DNA of 64,000 bases from NCBI RefSeq assembly GCF_014851865.1, contig NZ_JACVAM010000001.1, positions 1-64,000 on the forward strand. Direction: 5' to 3'. This stretch comes from Pseudomonas sp. PDM16. GTDB lineage: Bacteria; Pseudomonadota; Gammaproteobacteria; Pseudomonadales; Pseudomonadaceae. The notes under the pieces were generated by a model that did no database searches, was not told the origin of the DNA, and was given only the letters and a program-made list of their open reading frames with translations. The translations under genes and the position numbers were made by a program. Below are positions 42,877 to 55,800 of this stretch, piece by piece. Position 1 is the first letter of the stretch; every line of letters starts with the position of its first letter.

Positions 42877-44442
42877 ATGAGCGCAGCCGAGAAACGACGC
42901 CAGCCGCTGTCCACCGGTTCGGAGTGGACCTTCGAGCTGATCCGCCAGTACGACCGCGAGATCGCGCGCATCGCCGAGCGCTACGCGCTGGACACCTACC
43001 CCAACCAGATCGAGGTGATCACCGCCGAGCAGATGATGGATGCCTACGCCTCGGTGGGTATGCCGCTGGGCTACCACCATTGGTCCTACGGCAAACACTT
43101 CCTGGCCACGGAGAAGGGCTATTCGCGCGGGCAGATGGGCCTGGCCTACGAGATCGTGATCAACTCCGACCCATGCATCGCCTACCTGATGGAAGAGAAC
43201 ACCATCTGCATGCAGGCACTGGTGATCGCCCACGCCTGCTACGGCCACAACAGCTTCTTCAAGGGCAACTACCTGTTCCGCACCTGGACCGACGCCAGCT
43301 CGATCATCGACTACCTGGTGTTCGCCAAGCAGTACATCATGCAGTGCGAGGAGCGCCACGGCATCGACGCGGTGGAGGAGCTGCTGGACTCCTGCCACGC
43401 CCTGATGAACTACGGCGTGGACCGCTACAAGCGCCCCTACCCGATCTCCGCCGAGGAGGAGCGACGCCGGCAGAAGGACCGCGAGGAACACCTGCAGAAG
43501 CAGATCAACGACCTCTGGCGCACCATTCCCAAGGGCAGCGGCAAGGGCGTTGATCAGGACAACAAGCGCTGGCCGGCCGAACCGCAGGAGAACATCCTGT
43601 ACTTCCTGGAGAAGCACGCGCCGCTGCTGGAACCCTGGCAGCGCGAGGTGGTGCGCATCGTGCGCAAGATCGCCCAGTACTTCTACCCGCAACGCCAGAC
43701 CCAGGTGATGAACGAGGGCTGGGCCACCTTCTGGCACTACACCCTGATGAACGACCTGTACGACGAGGGCCTGGTCACCGAAGGCTTCATGATGGAGTTC
43801 CTGCAGTCGCACACCGGCGTGGTCTACCAACCCGGCTTCGACAGCCCCTACTACAGCGGCATCAACCCCTACACCCTGGGCTTCGCCATCTACAGCGACC
43901 TGCGCCGCATGTGCGAAAAACCCACCGAGGAGGACAAGCGCTGGTTCCCGGACATCGCCGGTAGCGACTGGCTGTCCACCCTCAAGTTCGCCATGGCCAA
44001 CTTCAAGGACGAGAGCTTCATCCTGCAGTTCCTCTCACCCAAGGTGATCCGCGACCTCAAGCTGTTCAGCGTGCTCGACGACGACCAAAAGGACGACCTG
44101 CTGATTCCCGCCATCCACGACGAGCCGGGCTACCGGCAGATTCGCGAGACCCTGGCCGCGCAGTACAACCTGGGCAACCGCGAGCCCAATATCCAGATAT
44201 TCAGCGTCGATCGCCGCGGCGACCGCTCGCTGACCTTGCGCCACTACCAGCACGATCGCAAACCGCTGGGCGACTCCACCACCGAGGTGCTCAAGCACCT
44301 GCATCGCCTGTGGGGCTTCGACATCCATCTGGAGAGCATACGCGGCGAGCAGGTGGTCGGCGTGCAGCACGTGCCCCCGAAAAACGAGCAGGACAGCGAC
44401 AACGAGTACCCACGCCTGGACCTGGTGATCCCGCCCATCTGA
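42877..44442 (+). CDS. SpoVR family protein (YcgB)
   Basis: Protein of 521 residues, the normal length of the family. It shows WSYGKHF and HACYGHNSFF histidine-rich motifs and NEGWATFWH (HExxH-like order reversed), reminiscent of a metal-binding hydrolase fold, though no activity is established. It is named after the Bacillus cortex protein but is widely conserved in non-sporulating bacteria beside prkA and yeaH, as here. Confidence 0.9.
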   Translation: MSAAEKRRQPLSTGSEWTFELIRQYDREIARIAERYALDTYPNQIEVITAEQMMDAYASVGMPLGYHHWSYGKHFLATEKGYSRGQMGLAYEIVINSDPCIAYLMEENTICMQALVIAHACYGHNSFFKGNYLFRTWTDASSIIDYLVFAKQYIMQCEERHGIDAVEELLDSCHALMNYGVDRYKRPYPISAEEERRRQKDREEHLQKQINDLWRTIPKGSGKGVDQDNKRWPAEPQENILYFLEKHAPLLEPWQREVVRIVRKIAQYFYPQRQTQVMNEGWATFWHYTLMNDLYDEGLVTEGFMMEFLQSHTGVVYQPGFDSPYYSGINPYTLGFAIYSDLRRMCEKPTEEDKRWFPDIAGSDWLSTLKFAMANFKDESFILQFLSPKVIRDLKLFSVLDDDQKDDLLIPAIHDEPGYRQIRETLAAQYNLGNREPNIQIFSVDRRGDRSLTLRHYQHDRKPLGDSTTEVLKHLHRLWGFDIHLESIRGEQVVGVQHVPPKNEQDSDNEYPRLDLVIPPI

Positions 44443-44525
44443 GCCCTTCCGCCTGAGCACCGGAAGAGGCGAAGCAGCATAGCCAGGCGCTTTCGCTTAT
44501 CCTCCGCGGCAATGGAGGAATCGAC

Positions 44526-45755
44526 ATGCAGATCTACAAGGTTGGCGGCGCCGTGCGCGACCGCCTGCTCGGCCGCGACGTCAGTGACATCGACTGGGTA
44601 GTGGTGGGCGCTACCGCCGAGGCCATGCAGGCCCAGGGTTTTCGCCCGGTTGGCAGCGACTTCCCGGTATTCCTCCACCCCAGCAGCGGCGAGGAGTACG
44701 CCCTGGCTCGCACCGAGCGCAAATCGGGCAAGGGCTATGGCGGTTTCACCTTCCACGCCAGCCCGGACGTGACCCTCGAAGAAGACCTGATCCGCCGCGA
44801 CCTGACCATCAATGCCATGGCCGAGGACGACCAGGGCCGCATCACCGACCCCTACGGCGGCCAGCGCGACCTCGCCGAACGCGTGCTGCGCCACGTCTCC
44901 CCCGCCTTCGCCGAAGATCCGCTACGCGTACTGCGCGTGGCGCGCTTCGCTGCACGCTATGCCCCACTGGGCTTTCGCGTGGCGGACGAGACCCTGGCGC
45001 TGATGCGCCAGCTGGCCGATTCCGGCGAGCTGGAAGCGCTGACGCCCGAGCGCAGCTGGAAGGAAATCTCCCGCGCCCTGCTGGAGCCACGCCCGGATGT
45101 ATTCATCCAGGTGCTGCGCGACTGCGGCGCCCTCGCCCATTTGCTGCCGGAGCTCGATGCGCTGTTCGGCATACCGCAGCCCGAGGCGCACCATCCCGAG
45201 GTGGATACCGGCACGCATTGCCTGATGGTTCTGCAGCAGTGCGCCCTGCATGAGCAGCCGCTGACCGTGCGCTGGGCCTGCTTGCTGCACGATCTGGGCA
45301 AGGGCCGTACTCCGCAAAGCGAATGGCCGCGGCATATCGCCCACGAGCATCGCGGCCTCAAGCTGATCGACACGGTGAATCGGCGCTGCAAGGTACCGAA
45401 GGACTGCGCCGAGCTGGCCCTGCTGGTCGGCGAGTATCACACCCATAGCCATCGCGCCCTGGAGCTGCGCGCCAATACCCTGCTGGAGCTGCTGCAGAGC
45501 TTCGACGTCTATCGCCGGCCACAGCGCTTCGAGGAGTTTCTCGCCGCCTGCGAGATGGACGCCCGCGGCCGCCTCGGCCTGGAGCAGCGCGACTACCCAC
45601 AGGCGGCCTATCTGCGCGGCGCCATGCAGGCCGCCCGCGCAGTCGCAGTGCAGCCTTTGGTCGAGCGAGGCCTGAAGGGAGCGGAGCTGGGCGAGGCGCT
45701 CAAAGGCGAGCGCCTGAAAGCATTGAAGGCCTACAAGGCGCAGGCCGAGGCCTAG
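44526..45755 (+). CDS. cca: CCA tRNA nucleotidyltransferase, bifunctional type with HD domain
   Basis: Adds or repairs the CCA end of tRNAs. The 409-residue protein has the class II nucleotidyltransferase motif [11 protein letters not shown], catalytic DIDW, the [10 protein letters not shown] primer-binding motif, and a C-terminal HD phosphohydrolase domain with H255-D256 (LLHDLGKG). GGAGG lies 7 bases upstream. Its 3' end overlaps convergent folK by 4 bp. Confidence 0.95.
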   Translation: MQIYKVGGAVRDRLLGRDVSDIDWVVVGATAEAMQAQGFRPVGSDFPVFLHPSSGEEYALARTERKSGKGYGGFTFHASPDVTLEEDLIRRDLTINAMAEDDQGRITDPYGGQRDLAERVLRHVSPAFAEDPLRVLRVARFAARYAPLGFRVADETLALMRQLADSGELEALTPERSWKEISRALLEPRPDVFIQVLRDCGALAHLLPELDALFGIPQPEAHHPEVDTGTHCLMVLQQCALHEQPLTVRWACLLHDLGKGRTPQSEWPRHIAHEHRGLKLIDTVNRRCKVPKDCAELALLVGEYHTHSHRALELRANTLLELLQSFDVYRRPQRFEEFLAACEMDARGRLGLEQRDYPQAAYLRGAMQAARAVAVQPLVERGLKGAELGEALKGERLKALKAYKAQAEA

Positions 45756-46285
45756 AGCGGCGCGGGATTGTCCTGGATCAGCGCTGCCGGAGTCAGCTCG
45801 GCGCCGCGCCACTGGAAGGCCACCGGCCACAGCTGCTGCTCGATCTGCGCCTCGCGCCACAGCTCGGCGAAGGCCCTGTGGGTGCCGGAATGCCGCACCG
45901 CAGGCGCTAATAGCGCCAACGGCCAAAGCACGAAGGCGTTCTTCAGGATCTCCGCGCGCGGCAGCACCAGGCCATCGAAACTGCCGACCTGATCGCCATA
46001 CATCAGCACGTCGATATCCAGCGGCAAGCCTTTGCGCTCCGGCGCGTAACGGCCGTTGTCGGCCTCGATACACTTGAGCCGGCGATCCAGCTCCGCCAGC
46101 GGCAGATCGGTACGGGCGCTGACCGCCAGGTTGTAGAAGTTGCCGCTCTTGATGCCGACCGGGCGGCTCTCGAACACTGGAGAACAACGCAGATCGACAA
46201 GAAATTCGGCCAGGGCGTCGAGCCCCGCACTCAGGTGCAGCTCGCGCTCGGTATTGCTGCCAAGGCCGAGGAGGATCGCAGTCAT
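45752..46285 (-). CDS. folK: 2-amino-4-hydroxy-6-hydroxymethyldihydropteridine diphosphokinase
   Basis: Pyrophosphorylates the pterin intermediate in folate synthesis. The 177-residue protein starts [15 protein letters not shown], matching the family GSN motif, and has DIDVLMYGD with metal-binding Asp residues and [18 protein letters not shown]. It is coupled to folB by a 4-bp overlap. A second folK copy often exists in pseudomonads beside panB, so this may not be the only one. Confidence 0.93.
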   Translation of the reverse strand: MTAILLGLGSNTERELHLSAGLDALAEFLVDLRCSPVFESRPVGIKSGNFYNLAVSARTDLPLAELDRRLKCIEADNGRYAPERKGLPLDIDVLMYGDQVGSFDGLVLPRAEILKNAFVLWPLALLAPAVRHSGTHRAFAELWREAQIEQQLWPVAFQWRGAELTPAALIQDNPAPL

Positions 46286-46635
46286 GGCTGGCTGCGCTCG
46301 ATTTCCACGCCGACGGCGCGGGCCTGCGGGTTGGCGCCCGGCTTGGTCACCTTGAGGCGCAGCCAGGGCATGCCGAACTCCTGCAGCAGTTGTTCGGCCA
46401 GGCGCTCGGCAAAGGTTTCCACCAGTTCGAAACGCGCGGCGTTGGCGAAGGCCTGGACGCTCTGGTTCACCGCGGCGTAATCGAGTGCCTTGCTCAGGTC
46501 GTCATCAGCGGCGGCCGGGCGAATGTCCCAGGCAAACGTCAGGTCGAGCAACAGGCACTGACGAATGCCACGCTCCCAGTCGTAGGCACCGATCAGGGTG
46601 TCGACTTCCAGACCCTCGATGAAAACCTTGTCCAA
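46282..46635 (-). CDS. folB: Dihydroneopterin aldolase/epimerase
   Basis: Acts one step before FolK, cleaving dihydroneopterin to the hydroxymethyl pterin. The 117-residue protein has [19 protein letters not shown] at the start, a conserved Lys in VTKPGA and Glu residues typical of the family. I chose the TTG at 46635 (reading LDKVF) because GGAG is 7 bases upstream and the length fits; a longer ATG start at 46653 is possible. It diverges from plsY. Confidence 0.92.
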   Translation of the reverse strand: MDKVFIEGLEVDTLIGAYDWERGIRQCLLLDLTFAWDIRPAAADDDLSKALDYAAVNQSVQAFANAARFELVETFAERLAEQLLQEFGMPWLRLKVTKPGANPQARAVGVEIERSQP

Positions 46636-46710
46636 ACCTTGTCTCCGCTGCACGACAAGACCCTGGTCCCGCCGCTAGAATCGGGACTCTCTCGCCCCGG
46701 AATGGATACC

Positions 46711-47280
46711 ATGTTCTGGCTGCTGGCACTGCTCGCCTATCTGCTCGGCTCGCTGTCCTTCGCCATCCTGCTCAGCCGTCTGGCTGGCGGCCCAGACCCT
46801 CGCGCCAGCGGCTCGGGTAATCCAGGCGCCACCAACATGCTGCGGGTAGCAGGCAAGAGGCTCGCCGTACTCACCCTGCTCGGCGATCTGGCCAAAGGCC
46901 TGCTGCCGGTCATGGTCGCCTATCTGCTCGGCCTCTCGATTCAAGAGCAGGCCTGGATCGGTCTGGCCGCGGTGATCGGCCACCTTTATCCCATCTACTT
47001 CCGCTTCCGCGGCGGCAAGGGCGTGGCCACCGCCGCCGGCATGCTGCTCGGCCTCTATCCACCAGCCGCCCTGCTGGCCCTCGCCGCCTGGGCGCTGACC
47101 TTCTTTCTCACGCGGACCAGTTCGCTGGCTTCGCTGATCGCCACACCACTGACCCTGCCCTTGCTAGCCTGGCAGCAGCCGGCGGCGTTACTGCCGATGT
47201 GCGTGCTGACCGGGCTGATCGTCTGGCGTCATCGCGGCAATCTACGCGACCTGTTGGCCGGACGCGAACGACATTTCTAA
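46711..47280 (+). CDS. plsY: Glycerol-3-phosphate acyltransferase PlsY
   Basis: Membrane enzyme that acylates glycerol-3-phosphate from acyl-phosphate, first step of phospholipid synthesis. The 189-residue protein has five hydrophobic helices and the three PlsY motifs: SGNPGATN, the [17 protein letters not shown] region, and a C-terminal [10 protein letters not shown]. The ATG at 46711 is preferred; another at 46702 is in frame. It converges on tsaD across a 19-bp gap, with no obvious hairpin there. Confidence 0.93.
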   Translation: MFWLLALLAYLLGSLSFAILLSRLAGGPDPRASGSGNPGATNMLRVAGKRLAVLTLLGDLAKGLLPVMVAYLLGLSIQEQAWIGLAAVIGHLYPIYFRFRGGKGVATAAGMLLGLYPPAALLALAAWALTFFLTRTSSLASLIATPLTLPLLAWQQPAALLPMCVLTGLIVWRHRGNLRDLLAGRERHF

Positions 47281-47299
47281 TCGCTGAGCTGAGCCCGGC

Positions 47300-48325
47300 T
47301 CATATCGCCGGCAGCTGCTCCATCGGCCAGCGCGCCTGTACCTTGATCTCCGGCCCTTCGTGCTGGCCGGCCAGCAGGCGCTGGCAACCGGCGTAGGCGA
47401 TCATCGCGCCGTTGTCGGTGCAGAAACGCGGCCGGGCGTAGAACACCTTGCCCTTGAGCCCGGCCAGCATGCTTTCCAGCGACTGACGCAGGGCCGAGTT
47501 GGCACTCACCCCGCCAGCGATCACCAGGCTGTTAAGGCCGGTCTGCTTGAGCGCGCGCTTGCACTTGATGGTCAGGGTGTCGACCACCGCCTCCTGGAAG
47601 GCACGGGCGATGTCGGCGCGAGTCTGCTCGCTAGCATCACCGGCGTCGCGGCATTGCTGCCAGGTGTTCAGGGTGAAGGTCTTCAGGCCGCTGAAGCTGA
47701 AGTCCAGGCCCGGTCGGTCGGTCATCGGACGCGGGAAGGTGAAGCGCCCCGGCGTGCCCTGCTCGGCCAGGCGAGCGATCTCCGGGCCGCCCGGATAACG
47801 CAGGCCCATCAGCTTGGCCGTCTTGTCGAAGGCCTCACCGGCAGCGTCGTCCAGCGACTCGCCGAGCAGCTGATAGCGACCGATGCCATCGACCCGCACC
47901 AGCTGGGTATGACCGCCGGAAACCAACAAAGCGACGAACGGGAAGGCCGGCGGTGTTTCTTCCAGCATGGGCGCCAGCAGGTGGCCCTCCATGTGGTGCA
48001 CACCCACCGCCGGAATGCCCCAGGCGAATGCCAGAGCCTGGGAGCAGGCGGCGCCAACCAGCAAGGCGCCGACCAGGCCGGGGCCGGAGGTATAGGCGAT
48101 TGCCTCGATCTGCTCACGCGTCGCGCCAGCCTCGTCCAGCACCTGGCGGATCAGCGGCAGCATACGCTTGACGTGATCGCGCGAGGCCAGCTCCGGCACC
48201 ACGCCGCCATAGACGCGGTGCAGGTCGATCTGGCTAAACAAGGCATCGGCCAACAGGCCGCGCTCGCTGTCATAAAGAGCGACACCGGTTTCGTCGCAGG
48301 AGGTTTCCAGTCCCAGCACTAGCAT
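47300..48325 (-). CDS. tsaD: tRNA N6-adenosine threonylcarbamoyltransferase TsaD
   Basis: Catalytic subunit of the complex that makes t6A37 in ANN-decoding tRNAs. The 341-residue ASKHA protein starts [13 protein letters not shown] and has the metal-binding HHMEGH motif near residue 110, GGHTQL and a C-terminal [10 protein letters not shown] motif. It is divergent from the rpsU-dnaG-rpoD operon, the arrangement found widely in gamma-proteobacteria. Confidence 0.96.
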   Translation of the reverse strand: MLVLGLETSCDETGVALYDSERGLLADALFSQIDLHRVYGGVVPELASRDHVKRMLPLIRQVLDEAGATREQIEAIAYTSGPGLVGALLVGAACSQALAFAWGIPAVGVHHMEGHLLAPMLEETPPAFPFVALLVSGGHTQLVRVDGIGRYQLLGESLDDAAGEAFDKTAKLMGLRYPGGPEIARLAEQGTPGRFTFPRPMTDRPGLDFSFSGLKTFTLNTWQQCRDAGDASEQTRADIARAFQEAVVDTLTIKCKRALKQTGLNSLVIAGGVSANSALRQSLESMLAGLKGKVFYARPRFCTDNGAMIAYAGCQRLLAGQHEGPEIKVQARWPMEQLPAI

Positions 48326-48415
48326 GGGTTCAAACCTTCAACACTGGGCTAATAAAGAAGGCGCGCATGATAGTCGCCGCCTCAGAGACCGGCCAGCGCT
48401 TTTCGATCAGAGGCT

Positions 48416-48444
48416 TTGCATTCCGTGGCGCGAGGCGTTAATAT
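48416..48444 (+). promoter_or_regulatory. Candidate promoter of the rpsU-dnaG-rpoD operon
   Basis: TTGCAT (48416-48421), 17-bp spacer, TAATAT (48439-48444), about 85 bp upstream of the rpsU ATG and pointing towards it. Vegetative sigma70-type. Confidence 0.6.
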
Positions 48445-48528
48445 CCGCAGCCCTTGAAAACCGACGTATTCCCGTGCCCTTGCCGGATCGCGTCGTCCAT
48501 TCGGTAAAACAGTGAAGGTACGACCTGG

Positions 48529-48744
48529 ATGCCAGCCGTCAAAGTAAAAGAGAACGAACCCTTCGACGTAGCTCTGCGTCGCTTCAAGCGCTCCTGTGAA
48601 AAAGCCGGCGTTCTGGCCGAAGTTCGCAGCCGCGAGTTCTACGAGAAGCCCACCACCGAGCGCAAGCGCAAGGCAGCTGCTGCTGTTAAGCGTCACGCCA
48701 AGAAAGTGCAGCGCGAGCAGCGTCGCCGCGAGCGCCTGTACTGA
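48529..48744 (+). CDS. rpsU: 30S ribosomal protein S21
   Basis: Small basic protein of 71 residues on the 30S subunit involved in initiation at the mRNA Shine-Dalgarno region. Sequence [22 protein letters not shown] and the Lys/Arg-rich C-terminus are characteristic. First gene of the macromolecular synthesis operon with dnaG and rpoD; a terminator-like hairpin before dnaG (48777-48797) can lower downstream expression. Confidence 0.98.
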   Translation: MPAVKVKENEPFDVALRRFKRSCEKAGVLAEVRSREFYEKPTTERKRKAAAAVKRHAKKVQREQRRRERLY

Positions 48745-48776
48745 GTTATCAGCTACACCGCTAAGGCTTCCGCGAT

Positions 48777-48797
48777 ACCCGGCTTAGGCCGGGTTTT
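48777..48797 (+). terminator. Hairpin between rpsU and dnaG
   Basis: ACCCGGC (48777-48783), loop TTAG, GCCGGGT (48788-48794), then four T residues. The position matches the internal partial terminator of the E. coli operon, which limits primase synthesis compared with S21. Confidence 0.75.
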
Positions 48798-48896
48798 GCA
48801 TTTCAGGCTTCCATCGACTCCGCTTCGCCAACCGGCGAATGATCGGAGTTTTTTCGTTTATGCTCCCGCCTCTGGCAACCGCACGCTGACAACCCC

Positions 48897-50879
48897 ATGG
48901 CCGGCCTGATCCCACAATCCTTCATCGATGACCTGCTCAACCGCACCGACATCGTCGAAGTGGTGAGTTCACGCATCCAGCTGAAGAAAGCAGGCAAGAA
49001 CTACACGGCCTGCTGCCCGTTCCACAAGGAGAAGACCCCCTCCTTCAGCGTCAGCCCGGACAAGCAGTTCTACTACTGCTTCGGCTGCGGCGCCGGCGGC
49101 AATGCCCTCGGCTTCATCATGGATCACGACAGCCTGGACTTCCTCCAGGCCGTCGAGGACCTGGCCAAGCGCGCCGGCATGGACATCCCGCGCGAGGAAA
49201 GCGGCCGCGGCCGCACTCCGCGCCAGCCGACCGATTCGCCGCTCTACCCGCTGCTGACCGCCGCCGCCGATTACTATCGGCAGGCCCTGAAGAGCCACCC
49301 AACCCGCAAGTCGGCAGTCGACTACCTCAAGGGCCGCGGCCTGACCGGAGAGATCGCCCGCGATTTCGGCCTCGGCTTCGCCCCGCCAGGCTGGGACAAC
49401 CTGCACAAGCATCTGGCCGGCGACAAGCTGCAACAGAAGGCCATGATCGATGCCGGCCTGCTGATCGAAAACGCCGAGAACGGCCGCATCTACGACCGCT
49501 TTCGCGACCGCGTGATGTTCCCCATCCGCGACAGCCGCGGGCGCATCATCGCTTTCGGCGGTCGCGTGCTGGGCGACGACAAGCCCAAGTACCTGAATTC
49601 CCCCGAGACCCCGGTATTCCACAAGGGCCAGGAACTCTACGGCCTGTATGAGGCACGCAAGAACAACCGCGACCTCGACGAGATCATGGTGGTCGAGGGC
49701 TACATGGACGTCATCGCCCTGGCCCAGCAAGGCCTGCGCAACGCGGTGGCGACCCTCGGCACGGCCACCAGCGAGGAACACCTCAAGCGCCTGTTCCGCC
49801 TGGTGCCGAGCGTACTGTTCTGCTTCGACGGTGACGCCGCCGGACGCAAGGCTGCCTGGCGCGCCTTGGAAGCCACCCTGCCCAACCTGCAGGACGGCCG
49901 CCGCGCGCGCTTCCTATTCCTGCCCGAGGGCGAGGACCCGGACACCCTGGTCCGCAGTGAAGGCACCGATGCTTTCCGCGCACGCATCAACCAGCACGCC
50001 CAGCCGCTGGCCGACTATTTCTTCCAGCAACTCTCGGAAGAAGCCGACCCGCGTTCGCTAGAAGGCAAGGCGCACCTGGTGACCCTGGCCGCCCCGCTGA
50101 TCGAGAGGATTCCCGGCAACCACCTGCGCGCCCTGATGCGCCAGCGCCTGTCCGAGATCACCGGTCTCTCCGGCGAAATGCTGATGCAAGTCGCGCAGAG
50201 CGCACCGCCCACCCCCAGCACACCCGCCAGTCACGAGCCGGCAGCGGACTATGGCCACTACTACGAGTCTCAGCCGGACTACGGCGATATCGCCGACTAT
50301 GCCAACCACATCGAGCCGCCCGCCGAAGCCTACGAGCAGAAAAAAACCTGGCAGAAGGGCGAGGGCAAATCCTGGAAGAAGGATGGCGACTGGAAGAAGG
50401 GCTCGCGCGACGGCGCGCCGCCGCGCAAGCCGGTGCATGTCGAATTGCCGACCCTGACCGCCCTGCGCACCCTGCTGCACCACCCAAAACTGGCCCAGAA
50501 GGTCGAGGATGTCAGCCACTTCTCCGACGAAAACGATACCTACGCCCAACTGCTAGCCGCCTTGGTCGGCACCCTGCAAAAGAGCCCCAAGCTGCGCTCG
50601 CTGCAGTTGATCGCCCGCTGGCACGGCACCGAACAGGGCCGCCTGCTACGCGCCCTGGCAGAGAAGGAATGGCTGATCGAAGGCGACAATCTTGAAAAGC
50701 AGTTCTTCGACACCATTACTACACTTGCCAATGGCCAGCTGAAGAAACGGCGCGACCAGCTACTGCGGAGTGTCATGCACAAGAGCCCCAGCGAACTGAG
50801 CGATGAAGAGAAGGCCCTGCTAAGAGAGCACTTCAGCCACGCGTCATCACCCGAAAGCAAGCCCCCAACTGGCGCGTGA
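48897..50879 (+). CDS. dnaG: DNA primase DnaG
   Basis: Makes RNA primers at the replication fork. The 660-residue protein has a CHC2 zinc-binding domain (C40, H43, C61, C64), the RNA polymerase core with EGYMDVIAL and a TOPRIM acidic FDGDAAGRKA motif near residue 310, and a C-terminal DnaB-interacting helical domain. A Gly/Lys/Trp-rich linker near residue 480 (KKTWQKGEGKSWKKDG) is lineage-specific. The ATG gives the usual MAGLIPQ start. Confidence 0.97.
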   Translation: MAGLIPQSFIDDLLNRTDIVEVVSSRIQLKKAGKNYTACCPFHKEKTPSFSVSPDKQFYYCFGCGAGGNALGFIMDHDSLDFLQAVEDLAKRAGMDIPREESGRGRTPRQPTDSPLYPLLTAAADYYRQALKSHPTRKSAVDYLKGRGLTGEIARDFGLGFAPPGWDNLHKHLAGDKLQQKAMIDAGLLIENAENGRIYDRFRDRVMFPIRDSRGRIIAFGGRVLGDDKPKYLNSPETPVFHKGQELYGLYEARKNNRDLDEIMVVEGYMDVIALAQQGLRNAVATLGTATSEEHLKRLFRLVPSVLFCFDGDAAGRKAAWRALEATLPNLQDGRRARFLFLPEGEDPDTLVRSEGTDAFRARINQHAQPLADYFFQQLSEEADPRSLEGKAHLVTLAAPLIERIPGNHLRALMRQRLSEITGLSGEMLMQVAQSAPPTPSTPASHEPAADYGHYYESQPDYGDIADYANHIEPPAEAYEQKKTWQKGEGKSWKKDGDWKKGSRDGAPPRKPVHVELPTLTALRTLLHHPKLAQKVEDVSHFSDENDTYAQLLAALVGTLQKSPKLRSLQLIARWHGTEQGRLLRALAEKEWLIEGDNLEKQFFDTITTLANGQLKKRRDQLLRSVMHKSPSELSDEEKALLREHFSHASSPESKPPTGA

Positions 50880-50890
50880 CGCGCCTGATC

Positions 50891-50899
50891 TGGTATAAT
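50891..50899 (+). promoter_or_regulatory. Candidate extended -10 promoter before rpoD
   Basis: TGGTATAAT, an extended -10 element, 48 bp before the rpoD ATG; no convincing -35 is present. It could give independent rpoD expression. Confidence 0.45.
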
Positions 50900-50946
50900 C
50901 CTCGGCTTATTTTCAGCCCGCCAAGACCTTCAGTGGATAGGGTTTT

Positions 50947-52785
<1,839 letters not shown>

Positions 52786-52790
52786 TCCAG

Positions 52791-52817
52791 AAACCCCGGC
52801 CAACGCCGGGGTTTTTG
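52791..52817 (+). terminator. Terminator after rpoD
   Basis: AACCCCGGC (52792-52800), loop CAAC, GCCGGGGTT (52805-52813), followed by T residues. Confidence 0.92.
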
Positions 52818-52880
52818 TTTCTGTCGGCAAAAGCTCGCGGCTACACTGCAACCATCTTCGGCGCCTCCGGAACCTCATGC

Positions 52881-55800
52881 ATGTCGCGTCACCTGGCCAC
52901 TCTCCTGTCGTGTCTGGCTCTCTGGTCGTTGCCAGCGACTGCTCTAGAGCTGACGACGGAAGAACAGGCATGGCTGGCCGACCACCCGCAACTGCAACTG
53001 GGTATAGATACCTCCTGGCCTCCCTTCGAGTTCCGCGATGAGCAGGGCCGTTACAAAGGACTGAGCGCCAGCTATGTCGAGCTGATTGAAAAGCGCCTGA
53101 AAGTACGACTGCTACCCGTTGAGTCGAACAGCTGGAGCGAGGTGCTGGACGGGGCAAGGAAAGGCCGACTGGATCTGCTACCCGGCATCATGTCGACGCC
53201 CGCTCGCCAGCGCGACCTGGCCTTTACCCGCCCCTATCTGGACTTCCCCATTGTCATTCTCGCCCACCGGAATGGTCCGCAGCCGCGCAAGCTGGAGCAG
53301 CTATACCGCCTGAAGATCGCCGTGGTGCAGGACTATGCCCCGCACGAGCTCCTGCGCAGCCGCCACCCCGACCTCACACTGCTACCGCTACCCACCGTCG
53401 ATGCCGCCTTACAGGCATTGGCAACCGGTCAGGCAGACGCAATGGTCGGCGACCTTGCTTCCAGCGTCTGGAGCCTGCGTGAGCTCAAGCTCGAAGGCCT
53501 GAGTATCAGTGGCGAAACCCCTTATCGCTATCAACTGGCCATGGCCACTCCGCCCGCCAACGCTCCGCTGATCGGCATCCTGGACAAGGTTTTCGCCGAA
53601 CTGACACCAGAGGAGATTGCTCGACTGCAGGAGCCCTGGGTAGGTAGCGTGCTGGACCAGCGCGGAGCCTGGCAGGATGTGCTGCCGTACGGCATTCCGG
53701 CGCTGCTGCTGGCATCTTTGATATTGATCGCCGTGTTGCGCGTCAATCGTCGACTGCGGCAGGAGATGGACAAGCGCAAGGCTCTCGAAGAGCGCCTTCG
53801 CTCAAGCGAACAGCACTATCGGGGCCTGGTCGAAAGCCTCAGCGCTGTAGCCTGGCAGATGCGCCTGACTGACCAGTGTTTCACCTATGTATCGCCACAC
53901 GCCGAGAAGTTGCTCGGCTACCCGCTGGATGAATGGAGAGTACCCGGATTTTGGCAGCGAACCCTGCATCCGGAGGATGCCGAATGGGTAGAGCAGTATT
54001 GCCTGAGGGAGAGCCTGGCAGGGCGCGACCACAGTCTGAGCTATCGCATGCTCGCGGCAGATGGCCGGACGGTATGGATTCGCGACATCGTCACCCTCAT
54101 GCCTGATGAAGAAGGCCCTCTGCTGCGAGGGCTGATGGTCGATATCAGCGAGGCCAAGCGAGTGGAACAGGCCCAGCGACTGTCCGAGGAGAAGTTTGCC
54201 AAGGCCTTTCACGCCTCCCCTGACGGCCTGCTGATCACGCGCTCGCGTGACGGCATGATTCTGGAGGCTAATGAAGGCTTTACCCGAATTACGGGCTACA
54301 GCTCCGCAGAGGCACTCGGGCAAACAACCCGGCAATTGAACCTGTGGGCACAGCCCAGCGATCGACTCCACATGGTCGAACAGGTATTGAGCCACGGCCG
54401 ACTCGGAAATCTTCGCGCCTGGATCAACACCCGCAATGGACAGCTGCGCCTGGGCGAGCTTTCAGTGCAGGCAATCATGATCGAGGACGAGCCCTGCATG
54501 CTGACCATTGCTCGCGACATTACCGACAAGGAGCAGATGGAAGAGCGTTTGCATCTGGCCGCAACCGTCTTCGAAAGCACAGCGGAGGGCGTGATGATCA
54601 CCGACCTCGAGCAGCGTATTACTGCGGTCAACCGAGCATTCAGCGAAATCACCGGCTACAGCGAGGCCGAGGCGCTCGGCCAGAAGCCAAGTCTTTTCGC
54701 CTCTGGGAGGCATGACAGCGCGTTCTACAAAACCATGTGGCAGCAGCTGACATCCGAAGGCCACTGGCAGGGCGAAATATGGAATCAACGCAAGGACGGT
54801 GAAGTATTTCCGGAGTGGCTGACCATCAGCGCGGTAAGTGACCACGACGGACACATCACTCACTTCGTGGGAGTATTCGCCGACATCAGCTCACTCAAGC
54901 AAGCACAAGCCCGACTGGACTACCAGGCGCATCACGACCCCCTCACCGACCTACCCAACAGGATCCTGTTCGAGCAACGCCTTCTCAGTGCGCTGCAGGA
55001 TGCAAGCGCCGAGCAGAACCAAGGTGCGCTCCTATTCCTCGATCTCGACCGCTTCAAGCACATTAACGACAGCCTGGGCCACCCGGTCGGCGATCAGCTA
55101 CTTCAAGGCATCGCCCAGCGCCTGCGCGACCAACTTCGAGATATCGACACTATTGCCCGACTGGGCGGCGATGAATTCATCATCCTGCTTCCCGGTGTGA
55201 AGCTTCCCGATGAAGCCGAGCGCGTGGCAACCAAGATGCTGACCTGCTTCAGCAACCCCTTCCATGCGGAGAGTAGCGAGTTCTTCATCAGCGCCAGCAT
55301 CGGAGTGAGCCTGTACCCCAAAGATGGAGCGGACGTGGCGACCCTGGTGAAGAATGCCGATGCCGCCATGTACAGCTCCAAGGCCAAGGGCCGCAACCGG
55401 ATCGAGTTCTACACCAGCGACCTGACCTCCCAGGCTACCGAGCGCATGAGGCTGGGCCTAGAGTTGCACAGGGCCGCCGAGCGCAATGAGCTGAGCCTGC
55501 ATTACCAACCCAAGCAGTGCCTGCGCACTGGCCAACTGGTAGGAGCGGAGGCCCTTTTGCGCTGGAACCATCCAGAGCTAGGGGCCATTCCGCCTGATCG
55601 CTTCATTCCGCTGGCCGAAGATAACGGCATGATCCTGGCTCTAGGCGAATGGGTGCTACGAGAAGCCTGCCGACAGATGCAGCTCTGGCGCGCCAGTTAT
55701 GCCCCTTTTGGTCCACTGTCCGTCAACCTGTCCGGCAACCAGCTGCGCCAACCCCAACTGGCCAGCCGCATCGCCAGCACGCTCGCAGAGTTCGGGCTGC